Below are positions 48,714 through 58,979 of a stretch of DNA of 64,000 bases, one piece after another. The notes under the pieces are model-generated. The model worked only from the letters and a program-made list of their open reading frames with translations, was not told the origin of the DNA and did no database searches. The DNA lies in NCBI GenBank assembly GCA_009844405.1, contig VYBO01000046.1:1-64000 (forward strand), written 5' to 3'. Numbering within the stretch: position 1 is the stretch's first letter; each line of letters begins with the position of its first letter. This stretch comes from Acidimicrobiaceae bacterium. Its GTDB lineage: Bacteria > Actinomycetota > Acidimicrobiia > Acidimicrobiales > Aldehydirespiratoraceae. Both the position numbers and the translations under genes were made by a program.

Positions 48714-51189
48714 CGTGACACAGGAGGCGCGGTGCGTGGTCATCGGCGGCGGGGCCATGGGGGTCGGCCTGCTGTACTACCTGGCCCACGAGGGCTGGAC
48801 CGACACCGTCCTGCTGGAGAAGGGCGAGCTGACCTCGGGGTCCACCTGGCACGCGGCCGGGCTGGTCCCGAACTTCATCGGCGACCTGAACATGGCCAAG
48901 GTCCACCAGGAGGCGGTGGCCCTCTACCCCCGCCTGGAGGCCGAGACCGGGCTGTCGGCCGGCTGGCACGGCTGCGGCGCCATCCGGCTGGCCCGCACCG
49001 ACCACGAGGTGGACTGGCACCGCTACGTGCACGCCATGCTCACCCAGATCGGCGTCGAGTCGCACCTGATCGGTCCCTCGGAGATCTGTGAGCGTCACCC
49101 GCTGCTGGAGGACCTCAGCGACGTGAAGCTCGGGTTCTACACCCCTGACGACGGCTGGACCGACCCGTCGGGCTGCACCAACGCCATGGCCCGGGGTGCC
49201 CGCAACCTCGGCTGCGAGATCCGGCGCCACACGATGGTCACCGGCATGAGCCACCTGCCCGACGGGCGCTGGGAGATAGTCGCCACCCCCGGCGGCATGA
49301 AGACGGCCGCCAACGGCGAGACCGCCGACAGCTACCGGATCGTGTGCGACCACGTCGTGAACGCGGCCGGCCACTACGCCCCCCAGCTCGGGGCCATGGT
49401 CGGGCTGGACGTGCCCGTGGTCTCGGTCATCCACCAGTACCTGGTCACCGAGCCCATGCAGGCCATGATCGACCTCGGCTTCGAGCCGCCGGTGACCCGC
49501 GACCCCCGGGCGTCGTGCTACTACCGCCGCGAGATCGACGGCCTGCTGGTCGGTCCCTACGAGATGTCCGACTCCCGGGTCTACGGCGTCGAGGGCATCG
49601 ACTGGGACCACGACTTCCACCTCACCGGCGAGAACGTCGACGTGCTCGAGGAGTGCTTGGAGTACACGGCCATGCGCATACCGGCCTTCGCCGAGGCCGG
49701 CATCAAGCAGATTGTGTCGGGCCCCATCACCCACACCCCCGACTCCGGTTACCTCATGGGGCCGGCGCCGGGGTTGCGCAACTACTGGCACTGCAACGGC
49801 GCCTCCATCGGCATCACCCAGGGCCCGGGCGCGGGCAAGTACTTGGCCCAGTGGATGGTCCACGGCCAGACCGAGATCAACGTGCGGGGCATGGACCCCC
49901 GCCGCTTCGGCGACCACACCGGCCCCCGCTCGACCTTCGCCAGAGCCAAGGCCCGCGACGAGTACCACGAGATGTACCAGGTGCGCCTGCCCGGCGAGTA
50001 CCGGGCCGCGGGACGGCCCCAGAAGACCGACCCGATCTACGACCGCCTCGACCGTCTGGGAGCGGTGTGGCAGGAGGTGTACGGCTGGGAGCGGCCCCAG
50101 TACTACTCGCCCGACGGCACCGGCGAGCGTCACTCGTTCCGACGCTCCGACGCCTTCGACCCGGTGGCCGGCGAGGTGCGGGGGGTGCGCGAGCGGGTCG
50201 GGATCGCCGACATCTGTGCCTTCGCCTCCTTCGAGGTGACCGGGGCCGGCGCTGCCGCCCTGCTCGACCGGCTGTCCGCCAACCGGCTTCCGGCCCGCGA
50301 CGGAGGCATCCGGCTGACGCACATGCTCACCGACCTGGGTGGCATCGAGTGCGAGATGACCATCGCCCGGCTGGCGCCCGACCGCTTCTACCTCACCTCG
50401 GCCATCATGGGCCAGAGCCACGACCTCGACTGGCTGGTGCAGCACATTCTTGATGGCGAGGACGTCAAGGTCGCCGACGTCACCGACTCCACCGGCCTTC
50501 TGGCGGTGACCGGCCCCCGGGCCCGCGACGTGCTGGCGCCGCTCACCGGCGCCGACCTGGGCAACGAGGCGTTCCCGTGGCTGACCGCTGCAGAGGTCAG
50601 TGTCGCCGGGGTGCCGTGCCTGGCCCTGAGGGTGTCGTACGTGGGGGAGCTGGGCTGGGAGCTGCACTGCGGAATGGACCGCCTCGCCGAGCTGTACGAC
50701 GCGGTGGTGGCCGCGGGCGAGCCCCACGGGATGGTCCACTTCGGCAGCTACGCCATGAACGTCATGCGCATCGAGAAGGCCTACAAGGCGTGGGGCTCGG
50801 AGCTCACCACCGAGATCACCCCCATCGAGGCTCGCCTCGAGCGCTTCATCGACCTCAACCGGCCGTTCATCGGCCGCGACGCCACCGTGGCCCGGCGCGA
50901 CCAGGCCGAGCCGCTGTCCATGGTGCTGGTGTACTGCGAGGTGGACGCTGCCGACAACGACGTGCGGGGCAACGAGCCCGCCTTCGACGGCGTCGGCAAC
51001 GTCATGGGCATCGCCACCAGCGGCGCCTGGGGCCACACCGTGGGCCGCAGCCTGGCCTTCGTTTACGTGGCCCCGGAGTTCGAGGCGCCCGGATCGACTT
51101 TCGAGCTCGACCTGCTGGGGGAGCGCCGGGCATGCACGGTGCTGGCCGAGCCTGCCTACGACCCGGCCAACACTGCGCCGCGTGCGTGA
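48714..51189 (+). CDS. FAD-dependent oxidoreductase / GcvT-like fusion (dimethylglycine/sarcosine dehydrogenase family)
   Basis: CVVIGGGAMGVGLLYYLAHEGWTDTVLLEKGELTSGSTWHAAGLV; C-terminal GcvT YVGELGWELHC. Confidence 0.88.
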
Positions 51190-51207
51190 CGTGAGGAGGT
51201 GACGCTG

Positions 51208-52752
51208 GTGTCCGATGGATCAGGCGGCCGGCGCCGGGGAGGCGGGCGGGCCGGCCGCATCGCGGCCCGCCAGGCGCCGCTGGAAGCCGACGTCCGGCCG
51301 GTGCGCCCCGGGATGCCCGGCGGCAAGTTCGCCCCCTTGAGCGAGCCCGACATGCAGCAGGTGTACGACGCCGCGCTGGCGCTGCTCGAGGACGTCGGCA
51401 TGGGCTCGCCCATCGAGGAGTTCGTCGACGTGGTCACCGCGGCCGGCGGCCATGTCGACGACGCCGGTCGGCTGCGCTATCCGAAGGGCGTGGTGGAGGG
51501 CGCCGTCGCCGCCGCCGCCAAGGAGTGGGTCTGGCACGGCTTCGATGACGACCGGTCCATCACCGTGGGCGGCGACCGGGTCCACTTCGGGACCGCCGGC
51601 GCCGCGGTCCTCATGTACGACCATGTGACCGGCGTCTTCCGTCCCTCCACCGCGGTCGACGTCTACGACTGCGCCCGCCTGGTGGACGTCCTCGACAACA
51701 TCCACTTCTTCGTCCGCACCGTGGTGGCCCGCGACATGGAGGACGCCCGCCTGCTCGACCTCAACACCGCCTACGCGGCCATGGCGGGCACCACCAAGCC
51801 CATCGGCACGTCGTGGTTCGAGCGCGAGCACGTGTACGAGACGGTGGACATGTTCGACATGGCGCTGGGCGGACCGGGCGAGTTCCGCAAGCGGCCCTTC
51901 GTGGCGGCCAACAACACGTTCGTGGTGCCGCCGCTGCGCTTCGCCGAGGAGTCGGCCAAGGCCATGGTGGCCCAGGTCGAGACGGGCATGCCCATCAACC
52001 TGCTGTCGGCCGGGCAGGCCGGGGCCACCTCGCCCGCGGCGCTGGCCGGGTCGCTGGCCCAGGCCCTGGCCGAGTGCCTGGCTGCGCTCACGGGCGTGAA
52101 CCTGCTGAGCCCGGGCCATCCGTGCGTGATGGGCATGTGGCCGTTCGTGTCGGACCTGCGCACCGGCGCCATGAGCGGCGGCTCGGGCGAGGAGGGCATC
52201 CTCAACGCGGCCGCGGCCCAGTTGCTCAACTGGATCGGCCTGCCGTCGGGGGTGGCCGCCGGCATGGCCGACTCCAAGGTCCCCGACAACCAGTCCGGCT
52301 ACGAGAAGGGCATCAACATCGCGCTGGCCGGCCAGGCCGGCGCCAACCTGGTGTACGAGTCGGCCGGGATGCTGGCCAGCATCCTGAGCTGCTCGCTGGA
52401 GGCCCTGGTGATCGACAACGACATGCTCGGCTCGATCAACCGCACCGTGAGGGGGATCGAGGTGAACGAGGAGACCCTGTCGGCCGAGCTGATCGCCGAA
52501 GTGGTGTCGGGGCCGGGCCACTTCCTGGGCTCGCCGCAGACTCTGGACCTGATGCAGCGCGAGTACGTGTACCCCGAGATCGGCGACCGCGACACTCCCG
52601 ACAACTGGCTCGACGCCGGAGGCAAGGACTCGCGGGCCCGGGCCCACGAGTACGTGCAGCGGGTGCTGGCCGAGCACCGCCCGGCCCACGTCAGCGCCGA
52701 GACCGACGACCGCCTCCGGTCCGCCTTCCCGATCCACCTGCCCCAGCAATAG
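51208..52752 (+). CDS. trimethylamine methyltransferase (MttB) family protein, non-pyrrolysine
   Basis: MttB-like GTSWFEREHVYETVDMFDMALGG, full-length ORF without internal TAG; upstream gaggagg RBS. Confidence 0.82.
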   Translation: MSDGSGGRRRGGGRAGRIAARQAPLEADVRPVRPGMPGGKFAPLSEPDMQQVYDAALALLEDVGMGSPIEEFVDVVTAAGGHVDDAGRLRYPKGVVEGAVAAAAKEWVWHGFDDDRSITVGGDRVHFGTAGAAVLMYDHVTGVFRPSTAVDVYDCARLVDVLDNIHFFVRTVVARDMEDARLLDLNTAYAAMAGTTKPIGTSWFEREHVYETVDMFDMALGGPGEFRKRPFVAANNTFVVPPLRFAEESAKAMVAQVETGMPINLLSAGQAGATSPAALAGSLAQALAECLAALTGVNLLSPGHPCVMGMWPFVSDLRTGAMSGGSGEEGILNAAAAQLLNWIGLPSGVAAGMADSKVPDNQSGYEKGINIALAGQAGANLVYESAGMLASILSCSLEALVIDNDMLGSINRTVRGIEVNEETLSAELIAEVVSGPGHFLGSPQTLDLMQREYVYPEIGDRDTPDNWLDAGGKDSRARAHEYVQRVLAEHRPAHVSAETDDRLRSAFPIHLPQQ

Positions 52753-52784
52753 GCTCGGCCGGAGATTCCCAGCAAGGAGGCGCC

Positions 52785-52982
52785 ATGAGGGTTCGCGTCG
52801 ACCAGGATGCCTGCCAGGGCCACAACCGCTGCTACATGCTGGCGCCGGAGCTGTTCGACGTGGACGACGAGGGCACCGCCTTCGAGATCGGCGACGGCGA
52901 GGTGCCCGCCGAGCTGGAGGAGAAGGCCCGCCTGGCCTTCGACAACTGTCCCGAGTACGCGGTCGAGCTGATCGAAGACTGA
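52785..52982 (+). CDS. small ferredoxin
   Basis: MRVRVDQDACQGHNRCYMLAPELFDVDDEG...FDNCPEYAVELIED. Confidence 0.9.
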   Translation: MRVRVDQDACQGHNRCYMLAPELFDVDDEGTAFEIGDGEVPAELEEKARLAFDNCPEYAVELIED

Positions 52983-53004
52983 TCAACAGGAGGAATGGGC
53001 AAGC

Positions 53005-55050
53005 GTGTCGTCGCAATCCATCAGAAACGTCGTCCTCGTCGGCCACAACGGCAACGGCAAGACCACCCTCGCCGAGGCGATGCTGTACCGGGTCGGCGTG
53101 CTGAGCCGGATGGGCCGCGTGGACGACGGCACCGCCCACTGCGACCACGACCCCGAGGAGAAGGCCCGCCACCAGAGCCTGGGCGCGACGGTGGCGTCGT
53201 TCGACTGGCGTGCCCACCGGGTCAACATCATCGACACACCGGGCTACACCGACTTCGTGGGCGAGGCCGTCAACGGCATGCATGCAGCCGATCTGGCGGT
53301 CTTCGTGGTGGACGCGGTGTCGGGGGTGCAGGCCCAGGACCAGGTCATGTGGCGCCACGCCGAGCGCCTGGGACTGCCCCGGATGGTGTTCGTGAACGGA
53401 CTCGACCGGGAGCGCTCGTCGTTCGAGCGCACCCTGGACGGACTGCAGTCGCACTTCGGCGCCCGTGTCGAAGCGGTGGAGCTCCCGCTGGGTGTGGAGG
53501 CCTCCTTCCACGGCATCGCCGATCTGGTGGGCGACGGCGCCCTCGACTACAGCAGCGGGCAGTCGGCGGCCGCCCCCATTCCCGACGACGTGGCCTCAGC
53601 GGCCTCCGACGGCCACATCCAGCTCGTGGAGGACGTCGTCGAGGGCGACGACGAGCTCCTCGAGCAGTACCTGGAGGGCGAGGAGCCCACCCAGGAGCAG
53701 CTGGAGCAGCTCATCAGGACCGCGGTCGTGGAACGCAACGTGTTCCCGGTGCTGTGCGGCTCGGCGGCCAAGCCCATAGGCGTGGACCACCTGCTCGACT
53801 TCATCTGCCGGGCCGGCCCGGCGCCGGGCGACGCCGGCCCGGTCGCCGCGGTGCGGGGCGGCGAGTCGGTCACCCTGGAGATCGACGGGGCCGGCCCGCC
53901 GGCGGTGCTGGTGTTCAAGACCCGCATCGACGACTTCCTGGGGCAGATCTCGTTCATGAAGGTGCTGTCGGGCACGATCCGCTCCAACGAGACGCTGGTC
54001 GACAGCCGCACCGGCGACAAGGAGCGGCTCCACAACCTGATGTCGTTCACCGGTGCCGACCACCACGCGGTGGACCATCTCGATGCGGGCGACATCGTGG
54101 CCGTCACCAAGCTCGGCGACGTGCGGACCGGCGACACGCTGTCCGACGATGCGGCGCTGTCGGTGCCGATCACACCGCCGCCGGTCCCCGTCTACGGCGT
54201 GGCGGTCCATGCCACCGCCCCGGCCCAGGAGGACAAGCTGGCCTCGGCCCTGCGCCGCTTCGCCACCGAGGACCCCAGCCTCGTGATCCGCCAGGATCCC
54301 ACCACCCGCCAGACGGTGCTGTCGGGCGCCGGTGAGGCCCACATCCGGGTGGTGCGCTCCCGGCTGGAGCGCATGGGGATCGACTTCGAGGTCGAGGACA
54401 TGCGGGTGGCCTACCTGGAGACGCTGGCCCGGCCCGCCGACGTGGAGGCCAAGCACAAGAAGCAGAGCGGCGGGCACGGGCAGTTCGCGGTGGCCATGGT
54501 GCGTTTCGAGCCGCTGCCCCGGGGCGGTGGCTACGAGTTCGACACCGAGGTGACCGGGGGCGCCATACCTCGCAACCTGATCCCGGCCGTGGGCGCGGGC
54601 ATCGAGGACGCCATGGCCAACGGCGGCCGCCACGGCTTCCCGATGGTGGACCTGAGGGCGGTGTGCTACGACGGCAAGCACCACTCGGTGGACTCCTCGG
54701 AGATGGCCTTCAAGATCGCGGGATCGCTGGCGCTCAAGCAGGCGGTGGAGCAGGTGGGCAGCGCGGTGCTCGAGCCGATCAGCGAGATCCAGGTCGAGGT
54801 TCCCGACGCCTACCAGGGCGACGTTCTGGGCGACCTGAACTCGCGGCGGGGCCAGGTGTTCGGCACCGAGCCGGGCTCGACTGCGGGCACCAGCGTCATC
54901 CGCGCCCACGTTCCGACGTCGGAGATCCTCAGCTACGTGATCGACCTGCGGTCGATGACCGGCGGCACCGGCACCTTCAGTGCCGCACACCACGACTACC
55001 AGCCGCTGCCCCACGCCCTGCTGGCCAAGCTTGTCGCCGCCGACGACTGA
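53005..55050 (+). CDS. elongation factor G-like protein (EF-G paralogue)
   Basis: VVLVGHNGNGKTTLAEAML G1, DTPGYTDFVGE G3, full EF-G domain layout. Confidence 0.9.
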   Translation: MSSQSIRNVVLVGHNGNGKTTLAEAMLYRVGVLSRMGRVDDGTAHCDHDPEEKARHQSLGATVASFDWRAHRVNIIDTPGYTDFVGEAVNGMHAADLAVFVVDAVSGVQAQDQVMWRHAERLGLPRMVFVNGLDRERSSFERTLDGLQSHFGARVEAVELPLGVEASFHGIADLVGDGALDYSSGQSAAAPIPDDVASAASDGHIQLVEDVVEGDDELLEQYLEGEEPTQEQLEQLIRTAVVERNVFPVLCGSAAKPIGVDHLLDFICRAGPAPGDAGPVAAVRGGESVTLEIDGAGPPAVLVFKTRIDDFLGQISFMKVLSGTIRSNETLVDSRTGDKERLHNLMSFTGADHHAVDHLDAGDIVAVTKLGDVRTGDTLSDDAALSVPITPPPVPVYGVAVHATAPAQEDKLASALRRFATEDPSLVIRQDPTTRQTVLSGAGEAHIRVVRSRLERMGIDFEVEDMRVAYLETLARPADVEAKHKKQSGGHGQFAVAMVRFEPLPRGGGYEFDTEVTGGAIPRNLIPAVGAGIEDAMANGGRHGFPMVDLRAVCYDGKHHSVDSSEMAFKIAGSLALKQAVEQVGSAVLEPISEIQVEVPDAYQGDVLGDLNSRRGQVFGTEPGSTAGTSVIRAHVPTSEILSYVIDLRSMTGGTGTFSAAHHDYQPLPHALLAKLVAADD

Positions 55051-55089
55051 GCCACCGTCGGACCGCGCGGGCCGCCAGACGGGCTCAGC

Positions 55090-55163
55090 GCGCTCGGAGG
55101 GACTCGAACCCCCAACCTTCTGATCCGTAGTCAGATGCTCTATCCAAATTGAGCTACGAGCGC
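55090..55163 (-). tRNA. tRNA-Arg(ACG)
   Basis: cloverleaf by eye: GCGCTCG acceptor, TCTGA-CTACGGA-TCAGA anticodon arm, GGTTCGAGTCC T arm. Confidence 0.93.
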
Positions 55164-55229
55164 CGGGGAATCGCCAGTGTACGTCGCAGCGTCCGCTATA
55201 CACATACGGTTGCTCTGAAGGGAGTCCGA

Positions 55230-56255
55230 GTGACCCGCAAGCCCGATCCGTTCACTGTCCCGTTCGGGACCGTCCTGTGCGACTGGATGACCACCGCGCA
55301 GGCCGACGGCGGCCCTTACGTATACGGCGGGTCACCCGAGCCCTACCGGGACCACGCGATCAGCCCGGCCGCGCACGCGCTGCACTACGCCAGCGCGATC
55401 TTCGAGGGCCTCAAGGCCCATCGCCAGAGCGACGGTTCGCTGGCAGTGTTCCGCCTCGACCGTCACATCCAGCGGATGGCGACCAGCGCGGCGCTGCTGC
55501 GACTGCCCGAGATCGATCCCGGCACGCTGCGCCGGATGATCATCGACGCGGTGGAGGCCAACGCGCCGGAGGTCCCCGATCCGCCGGGCTCGCTGTACCT
55601 CCGCCCCACCCTCGTCGGCACCGATCCCGACATCGGCGCGGCCGCCCGCCCGTCCCGCAGCGCCCTGCTGTACGTGGTGAACAGCCCGGTCGGCGACTAT
55701 TTCAAGGGCGGAGTGCGGCCGCTCACCCTGCTGTTGGAGACGTCGGTGCCCCGCACCGTGCCCAAGTTCGGCATGGTCAAGTGCGGCGCCAACTACGCCA
55801 TGGCCCTGGGTGTGACTCTGGACTCGATGGCCGCCGGCGAGGCAATCGACCAGATCCTGTTCGCCACCGGCAACGACATCACCGAGACGGGCGCCGCCAA
55901 CTTCTTCCTCGCCGACTACGAGCGGGTGGTCACCCGGCACCTGGACGAGTCCTTCCTGCACGGGATCACGCGGGCGTCGGTGATCGAGCTGGCCGATCAC
56001 CTCGGCTACCAGGTCGAGGAGCGCACCATCCATCCCGACGAGCTGGTCGACTGGGCCGAGCGGGGCGAGGCCTTCCTGACCGGCACCGCCGCGGTCCTGG
56101 CGCCGGTGGGCCGCATCGTCCACGACGGCGAGACGCTCACGTTCGGCGGCGGCCAGCCGGGCCGCACCGCGATGAGGCTGCGCCAGGCGCTCGTGGACAT
56201 CCAGGTGGGGGCGTCGCCGGACCCGTTCGGCTGGCGCACCCCGGTCCGGGGCTGA
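55230..56255 (+). CDS. ilvE: branched-chain amino acid aminotransferase
   Basis: ALHYASAIFEGLKAHRQSDGSLAVFRLDRHIQRM, NDITETGAANFF; GTG start. Confidence 0.93.
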   Translation: MTRKPDPFTVPFGTVLCDWMTTAQADGGPYVYGGSPEPYRDHAISPAAHALHYASAIFEGLKAHRQSDGSLAVFRLDRHIQRMATSAALLRLPEIDPGTLRRMIIDAVEANAPEVPDPPGSLYLRPTLVGTDPDIGAAARPSRSALLYVVNSPVGDYFKGGVRPLTLLLETSVPRTVPKFGMVKCGANYAMALGVTLDSMAAGEAIDQILFATGNDITETGAANFFLADYERVVTRHLDESFLHGITRASVIELADHLGYQVEERTIHPDELVDWAERGEAFLTGTAAVLAPVGRIVHDGETLTFGGGQPGRTAMRLRQALVDIQVGASPDPFGWRTPVRG

Positions 56256-56369
56256 GCGGACCGCACGAACTCCCGGCAGCCACTTGCGTGTGTAGCCAAA
56301 GCGGAGGTCAGAGCATCTCTTGGTGAAGTTGGGGTGGGGACAGCGGTCTGTTTCTTGGATTGGATCGGG

Positions 56370-56459
56370 CGGAGACGGTGGGATTCGAACCCACGAACGA
56401 CTTGCATCGTTACTTCCTTAGCAGGGAAGCGCCTTCAACCGGACTCGGCCACGTCTCCG
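56370..56459 (-). tRNA. tRNA-Ser(GCT)
   Basis: CTTCC-CTGCTAA-GGAAG anticodon arm, long variable arm, CGGAGAC acceptor. Confidence 0.93.
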
Positions 56460-56486
56460 GAAGATCTGAGCGTACCCGCGTGCCGG

Positions 56487-57797
56487 CTATGAGCAGTCCA
56501 CGCAGGTCACGTCCTCGACCTCCTCGCCGGCCACCAGTGCCGTCAGCCATCCGAGGAAAGCCACTCCCTCCACCTCCAGAGTGTACATGCGGTCCAGCGG
56601 CAGGATGCCGTGGTCCGTCCCGGGTGCCGTGTAGCTGGCCCGGTTGACGCCGGCGGCCTCGATGTTGGACTCGTTGAGCGCCATCAGCTGGTCGATCCGG
56701 CTGGCGCCGAAGCCGGCTAGACCGGCGAAGAACTCCTGGGTGCTGTCGAAGGCGTTGTCGAAGCGGGCGAAGCGAATGCGGGGCGCATGCAGCCCAGCCT
56801 GGATGAACAGTTCGGGTAGGCCCCACTCCGCGGCGGTCATTCCCTCGTTGACCGGCCAGTCGGGCACGACGCTGGTTGTGCCCCATAGACCGCCGATAAA
56901 GGAGTTGATGCCCGGAACACTGGGGTAGGCGCCCGACGCGTCGGCCACCACGGTGATGGCCGCTTCACCGAAGGCGTCCGCGGCCAGACCCCCGTACAGC
57001 GCCGCCGAGGCCGACCCGGCGCTCGTACCCGCCACCACCACCTCGGTGGCGTCGCCGAATCGTTTCACGGCCTCGGCCAGGGCGGTGTTGGCGTTGACGA
57101 AGCCGTTGTGGTGCACGAACAGGCCGCCGCCGTAGTCGTTGGTCCGGTTGCCCAGGTGCACATCGCCGGTGCAGTAGGGAGCCCCCACGAACGAGTAGTC
57201 CCGCAGCGGGTTGAGCGGATTGTCGAAGTCGAAGATTCCCCCGGCATTGTCAGGATTCTCCACAGGATCGTTCGGATCGACATCGGGGTCGTAGTTGCCG
57301 TTCGTGAACGAGCAACTTGCCGCCGTGAAGCAGGCCCCTCCGCCCTCCAGGTAGAAGACGACTTTGGTGGGGTCGGCCTCCCGGACCCAGTAGTAGTACG
57401 GGCTGCCGTCGGCGCAGACACAGTCCTCGCCACCATGGATCGCCACCCACTCAGATCCCGGAGCCGAGATCGTGGTGGCAACAGTGGTGGTGGTCGTGGC
57501 CGCGGTCGTGGTGGTGGTAGGTGCTGCGGTCGTTGTAGGGGCTGCAGTGGTGGTTGGGGCTGCCGTCGTCGTGGGTGCTGCGGTGGTGGTTGGGGCTGCC
57601 GTTGTGGTGGGTGTGGCCGTCGTGGTGGGTGCCTCGGTGGTCGCAGGTGCCTCCGCCGTGGGAGCGGCGGTCGTTGCCGGCGCCGTCGTGGGCGCGGCTG
57701 CCTCCTCGCCGTCGTCGGAGCCGCAGGCCGCGGCGACGAGGGCCACGGCCGCTAGAGCGGCCAGCAAGCGGATGCGGATCATGGCAACTCCCATCAC
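56487..57797 (-). CDS. pectinacetylesterase-family lipoprotein
   Basis: lipobox LVAAAC, long PTTTAA linker, VVFYLEGGGACFTAASC, VVVAGTSAGSASAALYGG. Confidence 0.85.
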   Translation of the reverse strand: MMGVAMIRIRLLAALAAVALVAAACGSDDGEEAAAPTTAPATTAAPTAEAPATTEAPTTTATPTTTAAPTTTAAPTTTAAPTTTAAPTTTAAPTTTTTAATTTTTVATTISAPGSEWVAIHGGEDCVCADGSPYYYWVREADPTKVVFYLEGGGACFTAASCSFTNGNYDPDVDPNDPVENPDNAGGIFDFDNPLNPLRDYSFVGAPYCTGDVHLGNRTNDYGGGLFVHHNGFVNANTALAEAVKRFGDATEVVVAGTSAGSASAALYGGLAADAFGEAAITVVADASGAYPSVPGINSFIGGLWGTTSVVPDWPVNEGMTAAEWGLPELFIQAGLHAPRIRFARFDNAFDSTQEFFAGLAGFGASRIDQLMALNESNIEAAGVNRASYTAPGTDHGILPLDRMYTLEVEGVAFLGWLTALVAGEEVEDVTCVDCS

Positions 57798-57853
57798 AGA
57801 CAGTCGTCTGCCGACTGCTCGACACTGCCGAGGAGAGTCAGCGCGTCGTGCTC

Positions 57854-58828
57854 TCAGTCCGGGTGGATCCTGGCGCCGGTGCGCAGGTCATACACCGCGA
57901 CAGTGTCGTCGGCGAGCTCGACGATCTCTCGGGCTCGTGTGACCTCCGGGGCGTCTGGGGCCACACCGTCGAGTTCGTCGGCGGCGATGGCTGTCACCGA
58001 CGTTGCGGCCCGTGCGACGACGGGTGCCATCGCAGCGACGGCGTCCAAGTCGATGTCGGGGCGGTCGGCGATGTAGGTGCCCGCTGAGCGCCAGATGCTG
58101 AGATCTCCGCAGGGTTCGTCGTCGCGGGCGACGGTGTTGGTCCCCAGATCGGCCAGCGCCGCGCGCACGTCGTCTTTGCGCGGTCCCGCCAGTGGCACGA
58201 GCAAGTCGATGCGGTGCTCGTGGGGCGCCGGGGTGTCTTGGGAGGCCGCCAGGGCCTTCAGGGCGGTCTCTACGGCCATCGCACCGGCCGAGCAGACGTC
58301 GATCAGCCGCCAACGGGTCACATGGTCCTGTTGGGGCTGGGTGATCTCCCAGTCGTCAGGCAACATCCTCGCTCGCATCGAATGCAGCGCCTTGCTGGCC
58401 TCATCGAGACGGCCCAAGGCCTCGTCGGTGTTGTTGTCAGCCAAACCGATCTCCTTGTCCCATCTGACCTCACCAGCGGGACGGTCCACCAACACCACCG
58501 CCGACGACACGATCCCGGCCTCGAACGAAGCGGAGACCTCCTGGGTTCTGCGGCGCCACTCGGCCCGGTCGGTGACAAACACCTCCACCGGGCTGTCCAC
58601 CACACTCTCAGCAGCTGCACACAACTCGCTGCGAATGCCGAGACGCTCGCGGTAGTCGATGTCATCAAAGATCGCCACCAAATCGATGTCACTGCCGACT
58701 GTGGCGCTGCCGCGGGCCACCGACCCGAACAACAGCACGCGCCCCGCACCAGCCTCCACCAGACGCTCAGCAGCCCGCTGAGCCTCACGCACCGTCGGCG
58801 CCAGCGCCGTCGTGGTTGCCACGGCCAC
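57854..58828 (-). CDS. MNT-type nucleotidyltransferase with C-terminal HEPN-like region
   Basis: GRVLLFGSVARGSATVGSDIDLVAIFDD (GSxARG...DxD); C-terminal helical ALHSMRARMLPDDW...CSAGAMAVETALKAL. Confidence 0.8.
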   Translation of the reverse strand: MAVATTTALAPTVREAQRAAERLVEAGAGRVLLFGSVARGSATVGSDIDLVAIFDDIDYRERLGIRSELCAAAESVVDSPVEVFVTDRAEWRRRTQEVSASFEAGIVSSAVVLVDRPAGEVRWDKEIGLADNNTDEALGRLDEASKALHSMRARMLPDDWEITQPQQDHVTRWRLIDVCSAGAMAVETALKALAASQDTPAPHEHRIDLLVPLAGPRKDDVRAALADLGTNTVARDDEPCGDLSIWRSAGTYIADRPDIDLDAVAAMAPVVARAATSVTAIAADELDGVAPDAPEVTRAREIVELADDTVAVYDLRTGARIHPD

Positions 58829-58870
58829 AGCCTACAGCCCCCCAAAGCACCCAACCGCAGCCGCCGGCGC

Positions 58871-58956
58871 GGAGGGAGGGGGATTCGAACCCCCGGGGCC
58901 CGTGAAGGCCCAACGGTTTTCAAGACCGTCGCAATCGTCCGCTCTGCCATCCCTCC
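58871..58956 (-). tRNA. tRNA-Ser(TGA)
   Basis: ACGGT-CTTGAAA-ACCGT anticodon arm, long variable arm. Confidence 0.93.
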
Positions 58957-58979
58957 GCAGTCAAGGATAGGCAGGACTC

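Noticed and set aside
57472-57942. Val/Gly-rich plus-strand ORF (VVVVGAAVVVGAAV)
   Set aside because: Antisense reading of the PTTTAA linker of the lipoprotein gene.
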